This document shows, one piece after another, positions 16,831 to 24,796 of a stretch of DNA of 64,000 nt. This DNA is from Neomegalonema perideroedes DSM 15528 (GTDB lineage Bacteria; Pseudomonadota; Alphaproteobacteria; Rhodobacterales; Rhodobacteraceae). Each line of letters begins with the position of its first letter. Positions within the stretch are counted from its first letter, which is position 1. The notes beneath the pieces are model-generated. The model saw nothing but the letters and a program-made list of their open reading frames with translations. It was not told the origin of the DNA and searched no databases. A program made the translations under genes and the position numbers. Location of the stretch: assembly GCF_000374145.1 (NCBI RefSeq), contig NZ_KB893653.1, forward strand, positions 1,101,923 to 1,165,922, written 5' to 3'.

Positions 16831-17913
16831 ATGCGGATCGGAATTTGGGCGGCTGCGGCCGCTTTCGCGGCTTTGGCCGTGAGCTTCGCCCCCGGCCCGG
16901 GAGCCCCCCCCGGCTCAGGCCTTCTGGCCGGCCTGAGCGGCGCGGCGCAGGCTCAGGGCTTCGCGCAGAGCGGGACGATCCATCCTCTGCCCGACGGCCA
17001 GCGGATGCTCGTGACGCCGGATGGGCGGCGCTATCTTCTGCCGCCCGCCGCTCAGGCTCAGCCGGGCGGCTGGCCCCCGGCGCCGACGCCGGTCACGGTC
17101 GCGCCGCCCGCCTATCAGGCGCCCCTTTATCAGCCTCCCGTTTATCAGCAGCCGACCTATCAGCAGCCTGCTCCGGCGCCCGCGCCGCGCCCGGCTTACG
17201 CCGCGCCCGCGCCGACTCAGAATTTTTCTCCCATCCCCGGTCAGACGGGCGTTTCGGGGCAGACGGGCGTTGCGGGCCGGGGCCCCTATACGACCTCGAC
17301 CCACGTCAGCCGTCGCGAATCGGATCAGGCCATCGGCTATCGCGCAGGGGATCCGCGCATGTACGTCCACACGCAGGACGGCCGCACGCCGGTTCCGCCG
17401 ACCATCGAGCTGAACATCGCGCCCTCGATTCAAGAGGAATCGCTGTGGTGCTGGGCGGCGGCGGCGCAACAGGCCGTGGGCTGGGCGAATCGGGGGCGGG
17501 CTCCGGCGCAATGCGAGATCGTGGCGATGGTCCACGGGCTCGACGCGGCGGCCTGCTGCGCCGATCCGAAGGGCGTCTGCAACGTCACCGGCGAGATCCC
17601 GGAGATCATCCAGCTCGTGCGCCGCTTCGGCGGACAGGCGGCGAACGCGCCGGTACCCAAAACGCCCAAAGACATTCAGGACGTGGTCGCGCAGAACAAG
17701 ACTCTGCTGATCCGCCTGCGGCCTCAGCCGCGCGAGGAGGCGGTGGGCATCCGTCATATGATCGTGGTGCGCGGCGTGGAGTGGTTCCGCATGCCCAACG
17801 GACGGATTCAAGCCAAGCTGCTCTATAACGATCCTCTGGGCGAGGGTCAGCGCGCGGTGAATTTCGACGAGATCGTCGGATTCTTCGAGCAAGCCATGGT
17901 GGTTTCGCCTTAA
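16831..17913 (+). CDS. Secreted papain-like cysteine protease (C39/C70-type fold)
   Basis: 360 residues. An N-terminal signal peptide (MRIGIWAAAAAFAALAVSFA, cut near GAAQAQG) is followed by a Pro/Gln/Tyr-rich linker with repeated PxYQQP units (about 90-150), then a papain-like domain from about 195. The active-site Cys context SLWCWAAAAQQAVGW is the signature of bacterial papain-like proteases of the AvrRpt2/C70-like group; the His is likely in GIRHMIVVRG and the third residue in LLYNDPLGEG. Four extra cysteines (CEIV, ACCADPKGVC) may form disulfides. It lies 72 bp before the pqi operon. Substrate unknown; a periplasmic or secreted role is inferred from the signal peptide. Confidence 0.75.
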   Translation: MRIGIWAAAAAFAALAVSFAPGPGAPPGSGLLAGLSGAAQAQGFAQSGTIHPLPDGQRMLVTPDGRRYLLPPAAQAQPGGWPPAPTPVTVAPPAYQAPLYQPPVYQQPTYQQPAPAPAPRPAYAAPAPTQNFSPIPGQTGVSGQTGVAGRGPYTTSTHVSRRESDQAIGYRAGDPRMYVHTQDGRTPVPPTIELNIAPSIQEESLWCWAAAAQQAVGWANRGRAPAQCEIVAMVHGLDAAACCADPKGVCNVTGEIPEIIQLVRRFGGQAANAPVPKTPKDIQDVVAQNKTLLIRLRPQPREEAVGIRHMIVVRGVEWFRMPNGRIQAKLLYNDPLGEGQRAVNFDEIVGFFEQAMVVSP

Positions 17914-17985
17914 GCCGCCTATTTCCGCAGAGCGGCCGCCTCTTATCGGGAGGCGTCCGCCTTGCGGAAGGGTGCCCCCGAATCC

Positions 17986-18771
17986 ATGACCGCCGAGAAC
18001 GGATCTCTCGCGGCTTCGCCGCCTCCGGCTTCGACCTCCTCCCGCGCCGCGCCGCTCGGGGAGGGGAAGGCTTTGGGCGAGGCTTGGTCCTGGGGCGGAG
18101 ATCTGGCGGCCTGTCCTTCCTGCGATCTGCTGCACCGGGTTCCGGATCTGGCGGTGGGCGAGAAGGCGCTTTGCGCGCGCTGCGGCGCTTTGACGGCGGC
18201 GCGGCGGCCTCAGGTCTTCGAGCGGCTTTTGGCGGTGGCTCTGGCGAACATGGTCCTGATGGGGGCGGCGCTCTGGTTTCCCTTCGTCATGATGAGCCGC
18301 TCGGGCTTCGGCCGCGAGATCCGCATCCTCGACGCGCCTTTCGCCCTCGCCGAGGGGCCGACGGCCTTCATCGCTCTGACGGTGATGGCGAACATCGCCC
18401 TGATCCCCTTCCTGCGCAGTCTGGCGGTGGCCTATGTGGCGGCGCCGATGGTCTTCGGCTCTGCGCCGCCCGCCCGTTCGGCGGAGGCCCTGCGGCTTTG
18501 GAGCTTCCTGCGGCCTTGGTCCATGGCGGAGATCTTCATGCTGGGGGTGGCGGTTTCGGCGATCAAGCTGGGCAGCATGGCGCGGGTGTCTTTAGGGCCG
18601 GGCTTCTGGGCCTTCGCGGCGCTTCTGCCGACCTTGGCTTTTGAGAACATGATCTTCCACAGCCCTTCGATCTGGCGCGAGATCCGGCTGCGCCGTCGCC
18701 GGGTCGAGGCGGCTGCGCGTCTGGCGCGGCGGCGCGGGCGAGGCCGCCCGGCTCAGAAGGGCTCGGCATGA
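17986..18771 (+). CDS. pqiA: PqiA-like membrane protein, first half
   Basis: 261 residues. It carries the PqiA zinc-ribbon at about residues 40-66 (CPSCDLLH, then CARCG) and four predicted membrane segments, ending in an Arg-rich cytoplasmic tail. PqiA is the inner-membrane partner of the MCE protein PqiB in lipid transport across the envelope. In E. coli PqiA is one protein with two such halves; here they are separate genes. The next gene starts within the stop codon (ATGA), so coupling is tight. A TTG at 17962 with GGGAGG eight bases upstream is an alternative start that may be the true one; ATG 17986 is listed. Confidence 0.88.
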   Translation: MTAENGSLAASPPPASTSSRAAPLGEGKALGEAWSWGGDLAACPSCDLLHRVPDLAVGEKALCARCGALTAARRPQVFERLLAVALANMVLMGAALWFPFVMMSRSGFGREIRILDAPFALAEGPTAFIALTVMANIALIPFLRSLAVAYVAAPMVFGSAPPARSAEALRLWSFLRPWSMAEIFMLGVAVSAIKLGSMARVSLGPGFWAFAALLPTLAFENMIFHSPSIWREIRLRRRRVEAAARLARRRGRGRPAQKGSA

Positions 18772-19379
18772 CCACGGCGCGCGAAGCCGGCCTGATCGCC
18801 TGCCTGAGCTGCGGCGCTCTGGAGCCCATGGCCTCCGACGGGGGGCTTTGCTCGCGTTGCGGCGGTCGGCTGCGGAGCCGCCGTCCTTACAGCCTGCAAC
18901 GCTCGGCGGCTTGGCTGGCTTTGGGCCTGATGGCCTATGTTCCGGCCAATCTCTGGCCGATCATGCGCACGACCACCCTCGGGCGCGGCGAGGACAACAC
19001 CATTCTCGGGGGCGTCTGGGTTCTGGCGCATCACGGGTCTTGGGATCTGGCGGCGGTGGTCTTTCTGGCGAGCGTGGCGGTGCCTATGGCGAAATTCTGC
19101 GTGGTGGGGCTTTTGCTCTGGGGGCTGGCCTTCGGGCGGGGCTTCGAGCCGCATAAACGCCACAGACTCCATGAGATCGTCGAATATATCGGAAGGTGGT
19201 CTATGCTGGACGTCTTCGTGGTGGCCATTCTCGCGGCCCTCGTGCAGGTGGGGCCCCTCGCTTCGATCACGCCCGGACCGGCGGCGGGAGCCTTCGGGCT
19301 GAGCGTCGCCTTCACGATGCTCTCCGCGCAGGCCCTCGACCCGCGCCTGCTCTGGGACGCCGGGAAGGACCACGCATGA
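18768..19379 (+). CDS. pqiA: PqiA-like membrane protein, second half
   Basis: 203 residues, with the same architecture as the preceding gene: a zinc ribbon (CLSCGALE, CSRCGGRL) followed by four membrane segments containing the PqiA hallmark MAYVPANLWPIM and WSMLDVFVVAIL. It overlaps its neighbours by 4 bp at both ends (ATGA junctions), so all four pqi genes form one translationally coupled operon. It probably forms a heterodimer-like PqiA with the preceding protein. Confidence 0.92.
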   Translation: MTTAREAGLIACLSCGALEPMASDGGLCSRCGGRLRSRRPYSLQRSAAWLALGLMAYVPANLWPIMRTTTLGRGEDNTILGGVWVLAHHGSWDLAAVVFLASVAVPMAKFCVVGLLLWGLAFGRGFEPHKRHRLHEIVEYIGRWSMLDVFVVAILAALVQVGPLASITPGPAAGAFGLSVAFTMLSAQALDPRLLWDAGKDHA

Positions 19380-21805
19380 CGGAACGGACGCCCTCTTCAG
19401 AGCCCTCCGCGCGAAATCCGTCCTCCTCCGATCCGGCTCCTCCCGTCGAGACGACGCGCCCGCGCATCCGCGAGACTCGTCTGGACCGGCGGATTTCGCT
19501 GATCTGGCTGGCGCCTTTGGGGGCGGTGGCCATGGCGGGCTTTCTGGCCTGGCGCGATTATCAGAGCCGGGGCGTGATGGTCACGGTGTCTTTCGAGACG
19601 GCTTCGGGCGTCGAGGCGGGCCAGACCCGCGTGAAGCATCGCGACGTGGAGGTGGGGCTTGTGGAGCGCGTGGGCTTCACCGAGGATCTGCGTTCGGTGG
19701 CGCTGCATCTGCGGATGAAGCCTGAGATCGAGCCCTATCTCAACGAGACGACGCAATTCTGGATCGTGCGCCCCCGGATCAGCGCGGCGGGGATCTCGGG
19801 TCTGGAGACGGTGCTCTCGGGCGCCTTCCTCGAAATGGACTGGGGCCGCCGCGACGGCGAGGATAAGCGCGCCTTCGCCGGGCTCGCCGATCCGCCTTTG
19901 ACTCCGACCGGCACGCCGGGCATGCGCATTCTGCTGCGCGCGGGCGAGGGCGGGGCGGGGGTCGGAGCGCCCATCTTGTTCAGGCGGATCCCCGTGGGCC
20001 GCGTCGAGACTCAGGCCCTCACCGCCGACGGAACCGCCGTGGAGATGCAGGCCTTCATCAACGCCCCCCATCATCTGCGGCTCTCCCGCGCGACGCGCTT
20101 CTGGAACGCCTCGGGCTTCGAGCTTCAGTTGGGCGCCGACGGAATCAAGGCGCGGATGGAATCCCTCGCTTCGCTGCTGGAGGGCGGGGTGGCCTTCGAC
20201 ACGCTGCCTTTGCCTTCGGCCTCGCAATCCGCCCGCGAGGGCGACAGCTACATCCTCTACGCCTCGGAGCAGGCGGCCCGCGAGAGCATGTTCGAGGACG
20301 CCACCGGCTCGGAGATCCGCCTCGCGGCGATCTTCGACGAATCCGTGCGCGGCCTGACGGTGGGGGCGCCGGTGGAGTATCGCGGCGTGCGGGTGGGCGA
20401 GGTGACGGCGATCAGCGCGCGGCTGAACCCGAGCACCCAGCGCATCGACATTCTGACCACCATGGTGATTCAGCCCAACCGCCTCGGTCTGGAGGATCCG
20501 GACCCCACGACCACCTTCCACATCCTCGGGGCTGCGGTGGAGAACGGCCTTCGGGCGCGTCTGGCGAGCGGCAGCCTGCTGACCGGCGCGCTCTTCGTGG
20601 AGCTGGCCGAGATCCCCGAGGCGCCTTTGGCCGCGATGGATCCGGAGGCCGATCCCTATCCGATGATTCCCACGGCGCCCTCCAGCCTTCAGGCTCTGAC
20701 CGAGGCCGCCGCCGAGATCATGGCGACCATCAACAGCCTGCCTCTGGCCGAAACCGTGGAGACGGCGCGCGGCGCGATTCAGGACGTGCGCGACCTCATC
20801 GCCAGCGAGGGGGTTCAGGGCGTGCCGGGTCAGCTGGCGCAGACTCTGGCCTCGGCTCAGGCGGCGGCGGACGGCGCGGCGCGGCTTCTCGCCGATCCGC
20901 GATTGGCGGGCCTGCCGACGCGGCTCGACGCCATAGGCGCCAACGCCGAACGCATTTCGGAGCGCGTGGCGGCTCTGACCGAGGATCCGGGCTTCGCGGC
21001 GCTTCCGGGCCGTCTCGACGCCATAGGCGCCAACGCCGAGCGCGTTTCGGCGGATCTCGCGGCTCTGACCGCCTCGCCGGAGTTCGCCGCTCTGCCGGGG
21101 CGGATCGGCGCCGTGGCCTCTCAGGCCGAGCAGGTCGCGGCGAACGTGGCGGCCTTCACCGCGAGTCCCGGATTCGCGGGGCTTTCCGGGCGCCTCGACT
21201 CCATCGGCGCCGACGTGGCGCGCGCGGCGGCCAACGTCGCGGGATTGACCTCGGATCCGGCCCTGCTCTCGCTCCCGAGGCGGCTTGAGGCGACTTTGGC
21301 CAAGATCGAGGCTCTGGCCATCGAGGACATGATCTTCACCGCCCGCAGCGCGCTGGACGAAGCCCGCCGCCTGCTCGCCGACCTCGGAACGCAGCAGATT
21401 CCCGCCCGCGCCGCCGCGACTCTCGATTCCGCCCGCGCCCTGCTCGCGGAGCCCGCCTTCCGCCAGACGGCGCATGAAGCCTCCGCCGCCCTCGCCGAGG
21501 CGCGGACGCTCATTAACGAATTGCGCGCGGCGGGGACCAGCCAGAACTTGAACGCGGCTCTGGCCAGCGTGCAGGGAGCGGGACGCTCCATCGACGCGGC
21601 TGCGGCGGCCCTTCCCGCGACTCTGGCGCAGATCACGGCGGCGGCTGCCCGCGCCGAGAACATGCTCGGCGATTTCGGCCCCGGCGCTCCGGGGAATTAC
21701 GAATTGATTCTGACTCTGCGCGAGCTGCGCGCGGCCTCGGGCAAGCTTTATGAATTGATGGACACCTTGCAGCGTCAGCCCAATTCGATCATTTTCGGCA
21801 AATGA
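19376..21805 (+). CDS. pqiB: PqiB-like MCE-domain protein with long helical repeat tail
   Basis: 809 residues. A cytoplasmic Pro/Ser-rich start, one membrane segment (LIWLAPLGAVAMAGFLAW), then three MCE domains (starting near VTVSFETASGVEAGQTRVKH, the segment with GAPILFRRIPVGRVE, and GAPVEYRGVRVGEVT). PqiB hexamers form stacked rings with a helical tube that spans the periplasm to carry lipids. After the MCE domains the protein has about 350 residues of helical sequence including four 30-residue repeats, and it ends like the family (NYELILTLRELRAASG...). This is longer than E. coli PqiB (546 residues). It overlaps pqiA and pqiC by 4 bp. Confidence 0.93.
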   Translation: MTERTPSSEPSARNPSSSDPAPPVETTRPRIRETRLDRRISLIWLAPLGAVAMAGFLAWRDYQSRGVMVTVSFETASGVEAGQTRVKHRDVEVGLVERVGFTEDLRSVALHLRMKPEIEPYLNETTQFWIVRPRISAAGISGLETVLSGAFLEMDWGRRDGEDKRAFAGLADPPLTPTGTPGMRILLRAGEGGAGVGAPILFRRIPVGRVETQALTADGTAVEMQAFINAPHHLRLSRATRFWNASGFELQLGADGIKARMESLASLLEGGVAFDTLPLPSASQSAREGDSYILYASEQAARESMFEDATGSEIRLAAIFDESVRGLTVGAPVEYRGVRVGEVTAISARLNPSTQRIDILTTMVIQPNRLGLEDPDPTTTFHILGAAVENGLRARLASGSLLTGALFVELAEIPEAPLAAMDPEADPYPMIPTAPSSLQALTEAAAEIMATINSLPLAETVETARGAIQDVRDLIASEGVQGVPGQLAQTLASAQAAADGAARLLADPRLAGLPTRLDAIGANAERISERVAALTEDPGFAALPGRLDAIGANAERVSADLAALTASPEFAALPGRIGAVASQAEQVAANVAAFTASPGFAGLSGRLDSIGADVARAAANVAGLTSDPALLSLPRRLEATLAKIEALAIEDMIFTARSALDEARRLLADLGTQQIPARAAATLDSARALLAEPAFRQTAHEASAALAEARTLINELRAAGTSQNLNAALASVQGAGRSIDAAAAALPATLAQITAAAARAENMLGDFGPGAPGNYELILTLRELRAASGKLYELMDTLQRQPNSIIFGK
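20921..21280 (+). repeat. Four 90-bp (30-residue) repeats inside pqiB
   Basis: Units begin at 20921, 21011, 21101 and 21191, exactly 90 bp apart, with consensus RLDAIGANAERVSxxVAALT followed by xDPGFAALPG. The first two are the most alike at the DNA level (CTCGACGCCATAGGCGCCAA is shared). The regular period suggests a lengthened helical tube or coiled coil. Confidence 0.85.
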
Positions 21806-22416
21806 TCAGACGCGCCTTCCTCCTCTCCGCGACGGCCTGCCTTCTGACGGCGGGATGCGTCGGCGGCTCTTCGGCTCCTCAGGGGCCTTTCTTCCATCTT
21901 CTGCCGCCCGCTCCGGCGCCTGCGCCTTTGAGCGCGCCTTTGAGCGGGATGGAGGTGGGCCTCCGCGAAGTCCGGCTGCCGCGCTATGCGGTGGACGAGC
22001 GGCTTTCGATCCTCCAGCCCGATGGCGTGGCTCTGCGCGAGGAGTATCAGCGCTGGGCCGAGGATCCGACCCGCGCGGTCAGCCAGAACCTCGCCGAGGC
22101 CCTGCGCGCGGCGAGCGGCGCGGCGGTGGCTCTGGAGCCTTGGGCCAGCGGCTTCGAGCCGGATCGGCGGGTGGAGGTGGAGTTCACGCGGCTGATCGGC
22201 GCTCCGGGCGGGACTCTGGAGGCTTCGGGCGTCTGGCGGGTGCTGGAGGGGCGGCGCGGCCGCGAGCTCCTGTCCGAGCCCTTCCGCCTCGATCTCGCCG
22301 TGGGGCCGGGCTACGAAGGGCTGATGCGGGCCCATGCGGCCAGCCTCGGCGCTCTGGCCGAGCTGCTCGCTCAGGCTCTGGCGCGCAGCGGCCCCTTGGA
22401 GCCTGCGGGCTTTTGA
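21802..22416 (+). CDS. pqiC: PqiC-like outer-membrane lipoprotein
   Basis: 204 residues. A lipoprotein signal with the lipobox LTAGC at residues about 15-19, then the PqiC/ABC-type auxiliary lipoprotein fold (VGLREVRLPRYAVDERLSIL and WAEDPTRAVSQNLAEAL are typical). It anchors the PqiB tube at the outer membrane. It starts within the pqiB stop (ATGA) and is the last gene of the operon, ahead of a perfect hairpin. Confidence 0.9.
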   Translation: MIRRAFLLSATACLLTAGCVGGSSAPQGPFFHLLPPAPAPAPLSAPLSGMEVGLREVRLPRYAVDERLSILQPDGVALREEYQRWAEDPTRAVSQNLAEALRAASGAAVALEPWASGFEPDRRVEVEFTRLIGAPGGTLEASGVWRVLEGRRGRELLSEPFRLDLAVGPGYEGLMRAHAASLGALAELLAQALARSGPLEPAGF

Positions 22417-22420
22417 AGAC

Positions 22421-22444
22421 CCGGAAGCCGCAAGCGGCTTCCGG
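22421..22444. terminator. Hairpin between convergent pqiC and DUF1508 genes
   Basis: CCGGAAGCCG, loop CAAG, CGGCTTCCGG: a perfect 10-bp stem 5 bp after the pqiC stop and 10 bp before the end of the minus-strand gene. There is no U-run on either side, so it may act as a weak bidirectional terminator or as a 3'-end stabiliser. Confidence 0.6.
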
Positions 22445-22454
22445 AGATCGCGCC

Positions 22455-22766
22455 TCAGGCGGGCTTATAGCCCTGACGGGCGGCGTTGGATTCGCAATCG
22501 CCCTGCGCCTTATAGCCCTCGCTGGAGGAGCCGACGATCTGGCCGTTGCTGGCCTTGCGCCGCCAGCGCCATTCCTGACGCTTATCCTGATAGAACTCCC
22601 ATTTATCGGAGTCCTTATAGCCGCGATTGGCGTTGGCCTCGCAATCGGCTTTGGCCTTATAGCCCTCGCTGGCCGCGCCGACGATCTTGCCGTTGGAGGC
22701 TTTGCGCCGCCACCGCCATTCGCCGCGTTTATCCTGATAAACTTCGATCTTGTCCTTTTCGGACAT
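22455..22766 (-). CDS. YegP-type protein with two DUF1508 repeats
   Basis: 103 residues made of two tandem DUF1508 units: IEVYQDKRGEWRWRRKASNG and WEFYQDKRQEWRWRRKASNG, each ending in SEGYKAK/QxDCExNA. DUF1508 proteins are small, cytoplasmic and of unknown function; E. coli YegP has the same two-repeat build. The two halves are almost identical in protein and share long DNA stretches, which points to a fairly recent internal duplication or conversion. Monocistronic. Confidence 0.9.
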   Translation of the reverse strand: MSEKDKIEVYQDKRGEWRWRRKASNGKIVGAASEGYKAKADCEANANRGYKDSDKWEFYQDKRQEWRWRRKASNGQIVGSSSEGYKAQGDCESNAARQGYKPA

Positions 22767-22846
22767 GCGCCCGCCTCCTGAATGTCTTTCGTCGTATGAG
22801 CTTGGCCCGCGCGGGACGCGGACGCAAGCCGTCTCTCGGTCAGGTC

Positions 22847-23743
22847 TCAGCGCCGCAGGGGGCTGGCCGGATAGACTCCGAGGATTTTCAGGTGCGTGGT
22901 GAAGAAGCGGATCTCCTCGAGGGCGCGCTTCATGTTCTCATCCTCGACATGGCCTTCGGCTTCGGCCCAGAACTCGGTGGCCTCGAAGGCGCCGCCGACC
23001 ATGCGGCTCTCCAGCCGCACGAGGTTCACGCCGTTGGTCGCGAAACCGCCGAGCGACTTATACAGCGCCGCCGGAAGGTTGCGCACGCGGAACACGAAGC
23101 TGGTGACGGTGCGCGTTCCAGGCTCGGCCTCCAGCTTGCGCCGCGAGACCACGAGAAAGCGCGTGGTGTTATGGTCGGCGTCCTCGATTCCCTTGGCGAG
23201 GCTCTCCAGCCCGTAAAGCTCGCCCGCGAGCGTCGAGGCGATGGCGGCGCGCTCGCGCTTGCCCTCGCGGGCGACGATGGCGGCGGAGCCCGCCGTGTCG
23301 TAGCCGGTGACGGGCTTGATGCCGTGGCGGCGGAGGAAGCCGTTGCATTGCCCAAGCGCGACGAGATGGCTTTGCGCCTCCTTCACCTCGTCGAGCGTCA
23401 CGCCGGGCAGAACCAGAAGATCCAGCGCGATGCGCACGAAATGCTCGCCGATGATGTAGAGCCCGGCGTCCGGCAGGATCTGATGCACGTCCGCGACGCG
23501 CCCATAGGTCGAGTTCTCGACCGGCAGCATGGCGAGCCGCGCGCGGCCCTCCTTCACGGCGCTCACGGCCTCTTCGAAGGTGGCGCAGGGCAGGGGGGTC
23601 ATCTCCGGAAACACCTCGACGCAGGCCTGATGCGAATAGGCGCCGAGATCGCCCTGAAAGGAGATCGCGAGATCCGGATTCACCGGAATCTGGGGCGCGG
23701 CGGGCCGCAGGGCGAGCGTGGAGGCGGAGTCCGAAGCGGTCAC
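22847..23743 (-). CDS. pheA: Prephenate dehydratase
   Basis: 298 residues. Converts prephenate to phenylpyruvate in phenylalanine synthesis. The N-terminal dehydratase domain begins LAISFQGDLGAYSHQAC and includes the catalytic-site signature HNTTRFLVVSR; the C-terminal ACT domain (SFVFRVRNLPAALYKSLGGF, then LESRMVGG) binds Phe for feedback inhibition. No chorismate mutase domain is attached, as usual in alphaproteobacteria. The start is GTG at 23743, with AGGAG eight bases upstream; the longer in-frame extension is Arg-rich and unlike the family. Divergent from the cytochrome c gene. Confidence 0.95.
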   Translation of the reverse strand: MTASDSASTLALRPAAPQIPVNPDLAISFQGDLGAYSHQACVEVFPEMTPLPCATFEEAVSAVKEGRARLAMLPVENSTYGRVADVHQILPDAGLYIIGEHFVRIALDLLVLPGVTLDEVKEAQSHLVALGQCNGFLRRHGIKPVTGYDTAGSAAIVAREGKRERAAIASTLAGELYGLESLAKGIEDADHNTTRFLVVSRRKLEAEPGTRTVTSFVFRVRNLPAALYKSLGGFATNGVNLVRLESRMVGGAFEATEFWAEAEGHVEDENMKRALEEIRFFTTHLKILGVYPASPLRR

Positions 23744-24014
23744 GGAGAAAGCTCCTGAAAATGCGAGGATAAGGGCCGGAAGCGGCCGCGCCGCCCTTAT
23801 ACGCCTCCGCGCGCCCCGAGGATAGCTTCGCGCGAGGCGGCGGCCCGCCGGAGAGCGGCCTTCAGGGCGTTTTTTCGGCGAATTCGCCGCATGGCTCCTC
23901 ACCCTTCCCCCTTGCGGGGGCGCGGAGGATGCGGCTACAAGTCCGGAGGACGCCGCCTCCCGGAGCTTCGCGCCGGGTGGAGGGAACGGCGCCGTCCCCG
24001 CCACTAAAGACGGA

Positions 24015-24596
24015 ATGACGATCATGGACAGCGTGGAGTTCAGCAAGATCCTTGGCGCCGGCTGCGTCGCGCTTTTGGTTTACGTGGGCATGTCGGAGAT
24101 CGCGGGCGCGATGTACGCCGGCCACAAGCTGGAGACGCCCGCCTACGCCGTCGAGGAGGCCGAAGCCGAAGCCTCCGGCCCCGCCGAAGAGGTGGTCCCC
24201 ATCGCCGTCCGGCTCCAGACCGCCGACGTCGCGGCGGGCGAGAAGGCCTTCGGCGCCTGCAAATCCTGCCATTCCGTCGCCACCGACGGCAAGAACGGCA
24301 CCGGCCCCGGCCTTTGGGAGCTGGTCAACCGCGAGATCGGAACCCACGCCGGATTCTCCTATTCCTCCGCCATCGCCGAGAAGGCCGGGCAGCATTGGGA
24401 CTGGGAGCATCTCGACGCCTTCCTGACCAATCCGAAGGCTTATGCGCCGGGCACCAAGATGGCCTACGCCGGTCTGCGCAATCCCCAGACCCGCGCGAAT
24501 CTCATCGCCTGGCTGAACACGCAAAGCCCCTCGCCGGCTCCTCTGCCCGAGGCTTCCGCCGCCGGAGAGGCTCCCGCCGCTCCTTCGGAGCATTGA
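24015..24596 (+). CDS. Membrane-anchored class I cytochrome c (CycM-like)
   Basis: 193 residues. An uncleaved N-terminal membrane anchor (ILGAGCVALLVYVGMSEIAG) is followed by an acidic/Ala linker and a class I cytochrome c domain with haem site CKSCH and distal Met likely in GTKMAYAGL. CycM-type cytochromes carry electrons from the bc1 complex to the aa3 oxidase in alphaproteobacteria. MDSVEFSK at 24024 is the start most like CycM; the ATG nine bases upstream (24015) is listed because it is also in frame. A good terminator follows. Confidence 0.92.
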   Translation: MTIMDSVEFSKILGAGCVALLVYVGMSEIAGAMYAGHKLETPAYAVEEAEAEASGPAEEVVPIAVRLQTADVAAGEKAFGACKSCHSVATDGKNGTGPGLWELVNREIGTHAGFSYSSAIAEKAGQHWDWEHLDAFLTNPKAYAPGTKMAYAGLRNPQTRANLIAWLNTQSPSPAPLPEASAAGEAPAAPSEH

Positions 24597-24635
24597 GGGG
24601 CGTTAACCGTCCATTCAAATACGGCGCATAAGTTT

Positions 24636-24668
24636 GAACCGCCCGGAGAGGCTCCGCGGCGGTTCTTT
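24636..24668 (+). terminator. Terminator of the cytochrome c gene
   Basis: GAACCGCC pairs with GGCGGTTC, and inside it CGGAG pairs with CTCCG around AGG, giving a nested 13-bp stem with one bulge, then TTTCG. It is 40 bp past the stop. Confidence 0.75.
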
Positions 24669-24796
24669 CGTGACTCCACGTTTCGTGATCTTGCGCGCTC
24701 GCCTCTGGTCGCCTATCGCCATGATTTATGGAATACGATGTGCGGCTTGTCAGCCGCTCCGAAGATTCTCCGGGCCTCTTAAGGGGATACGCCGCC

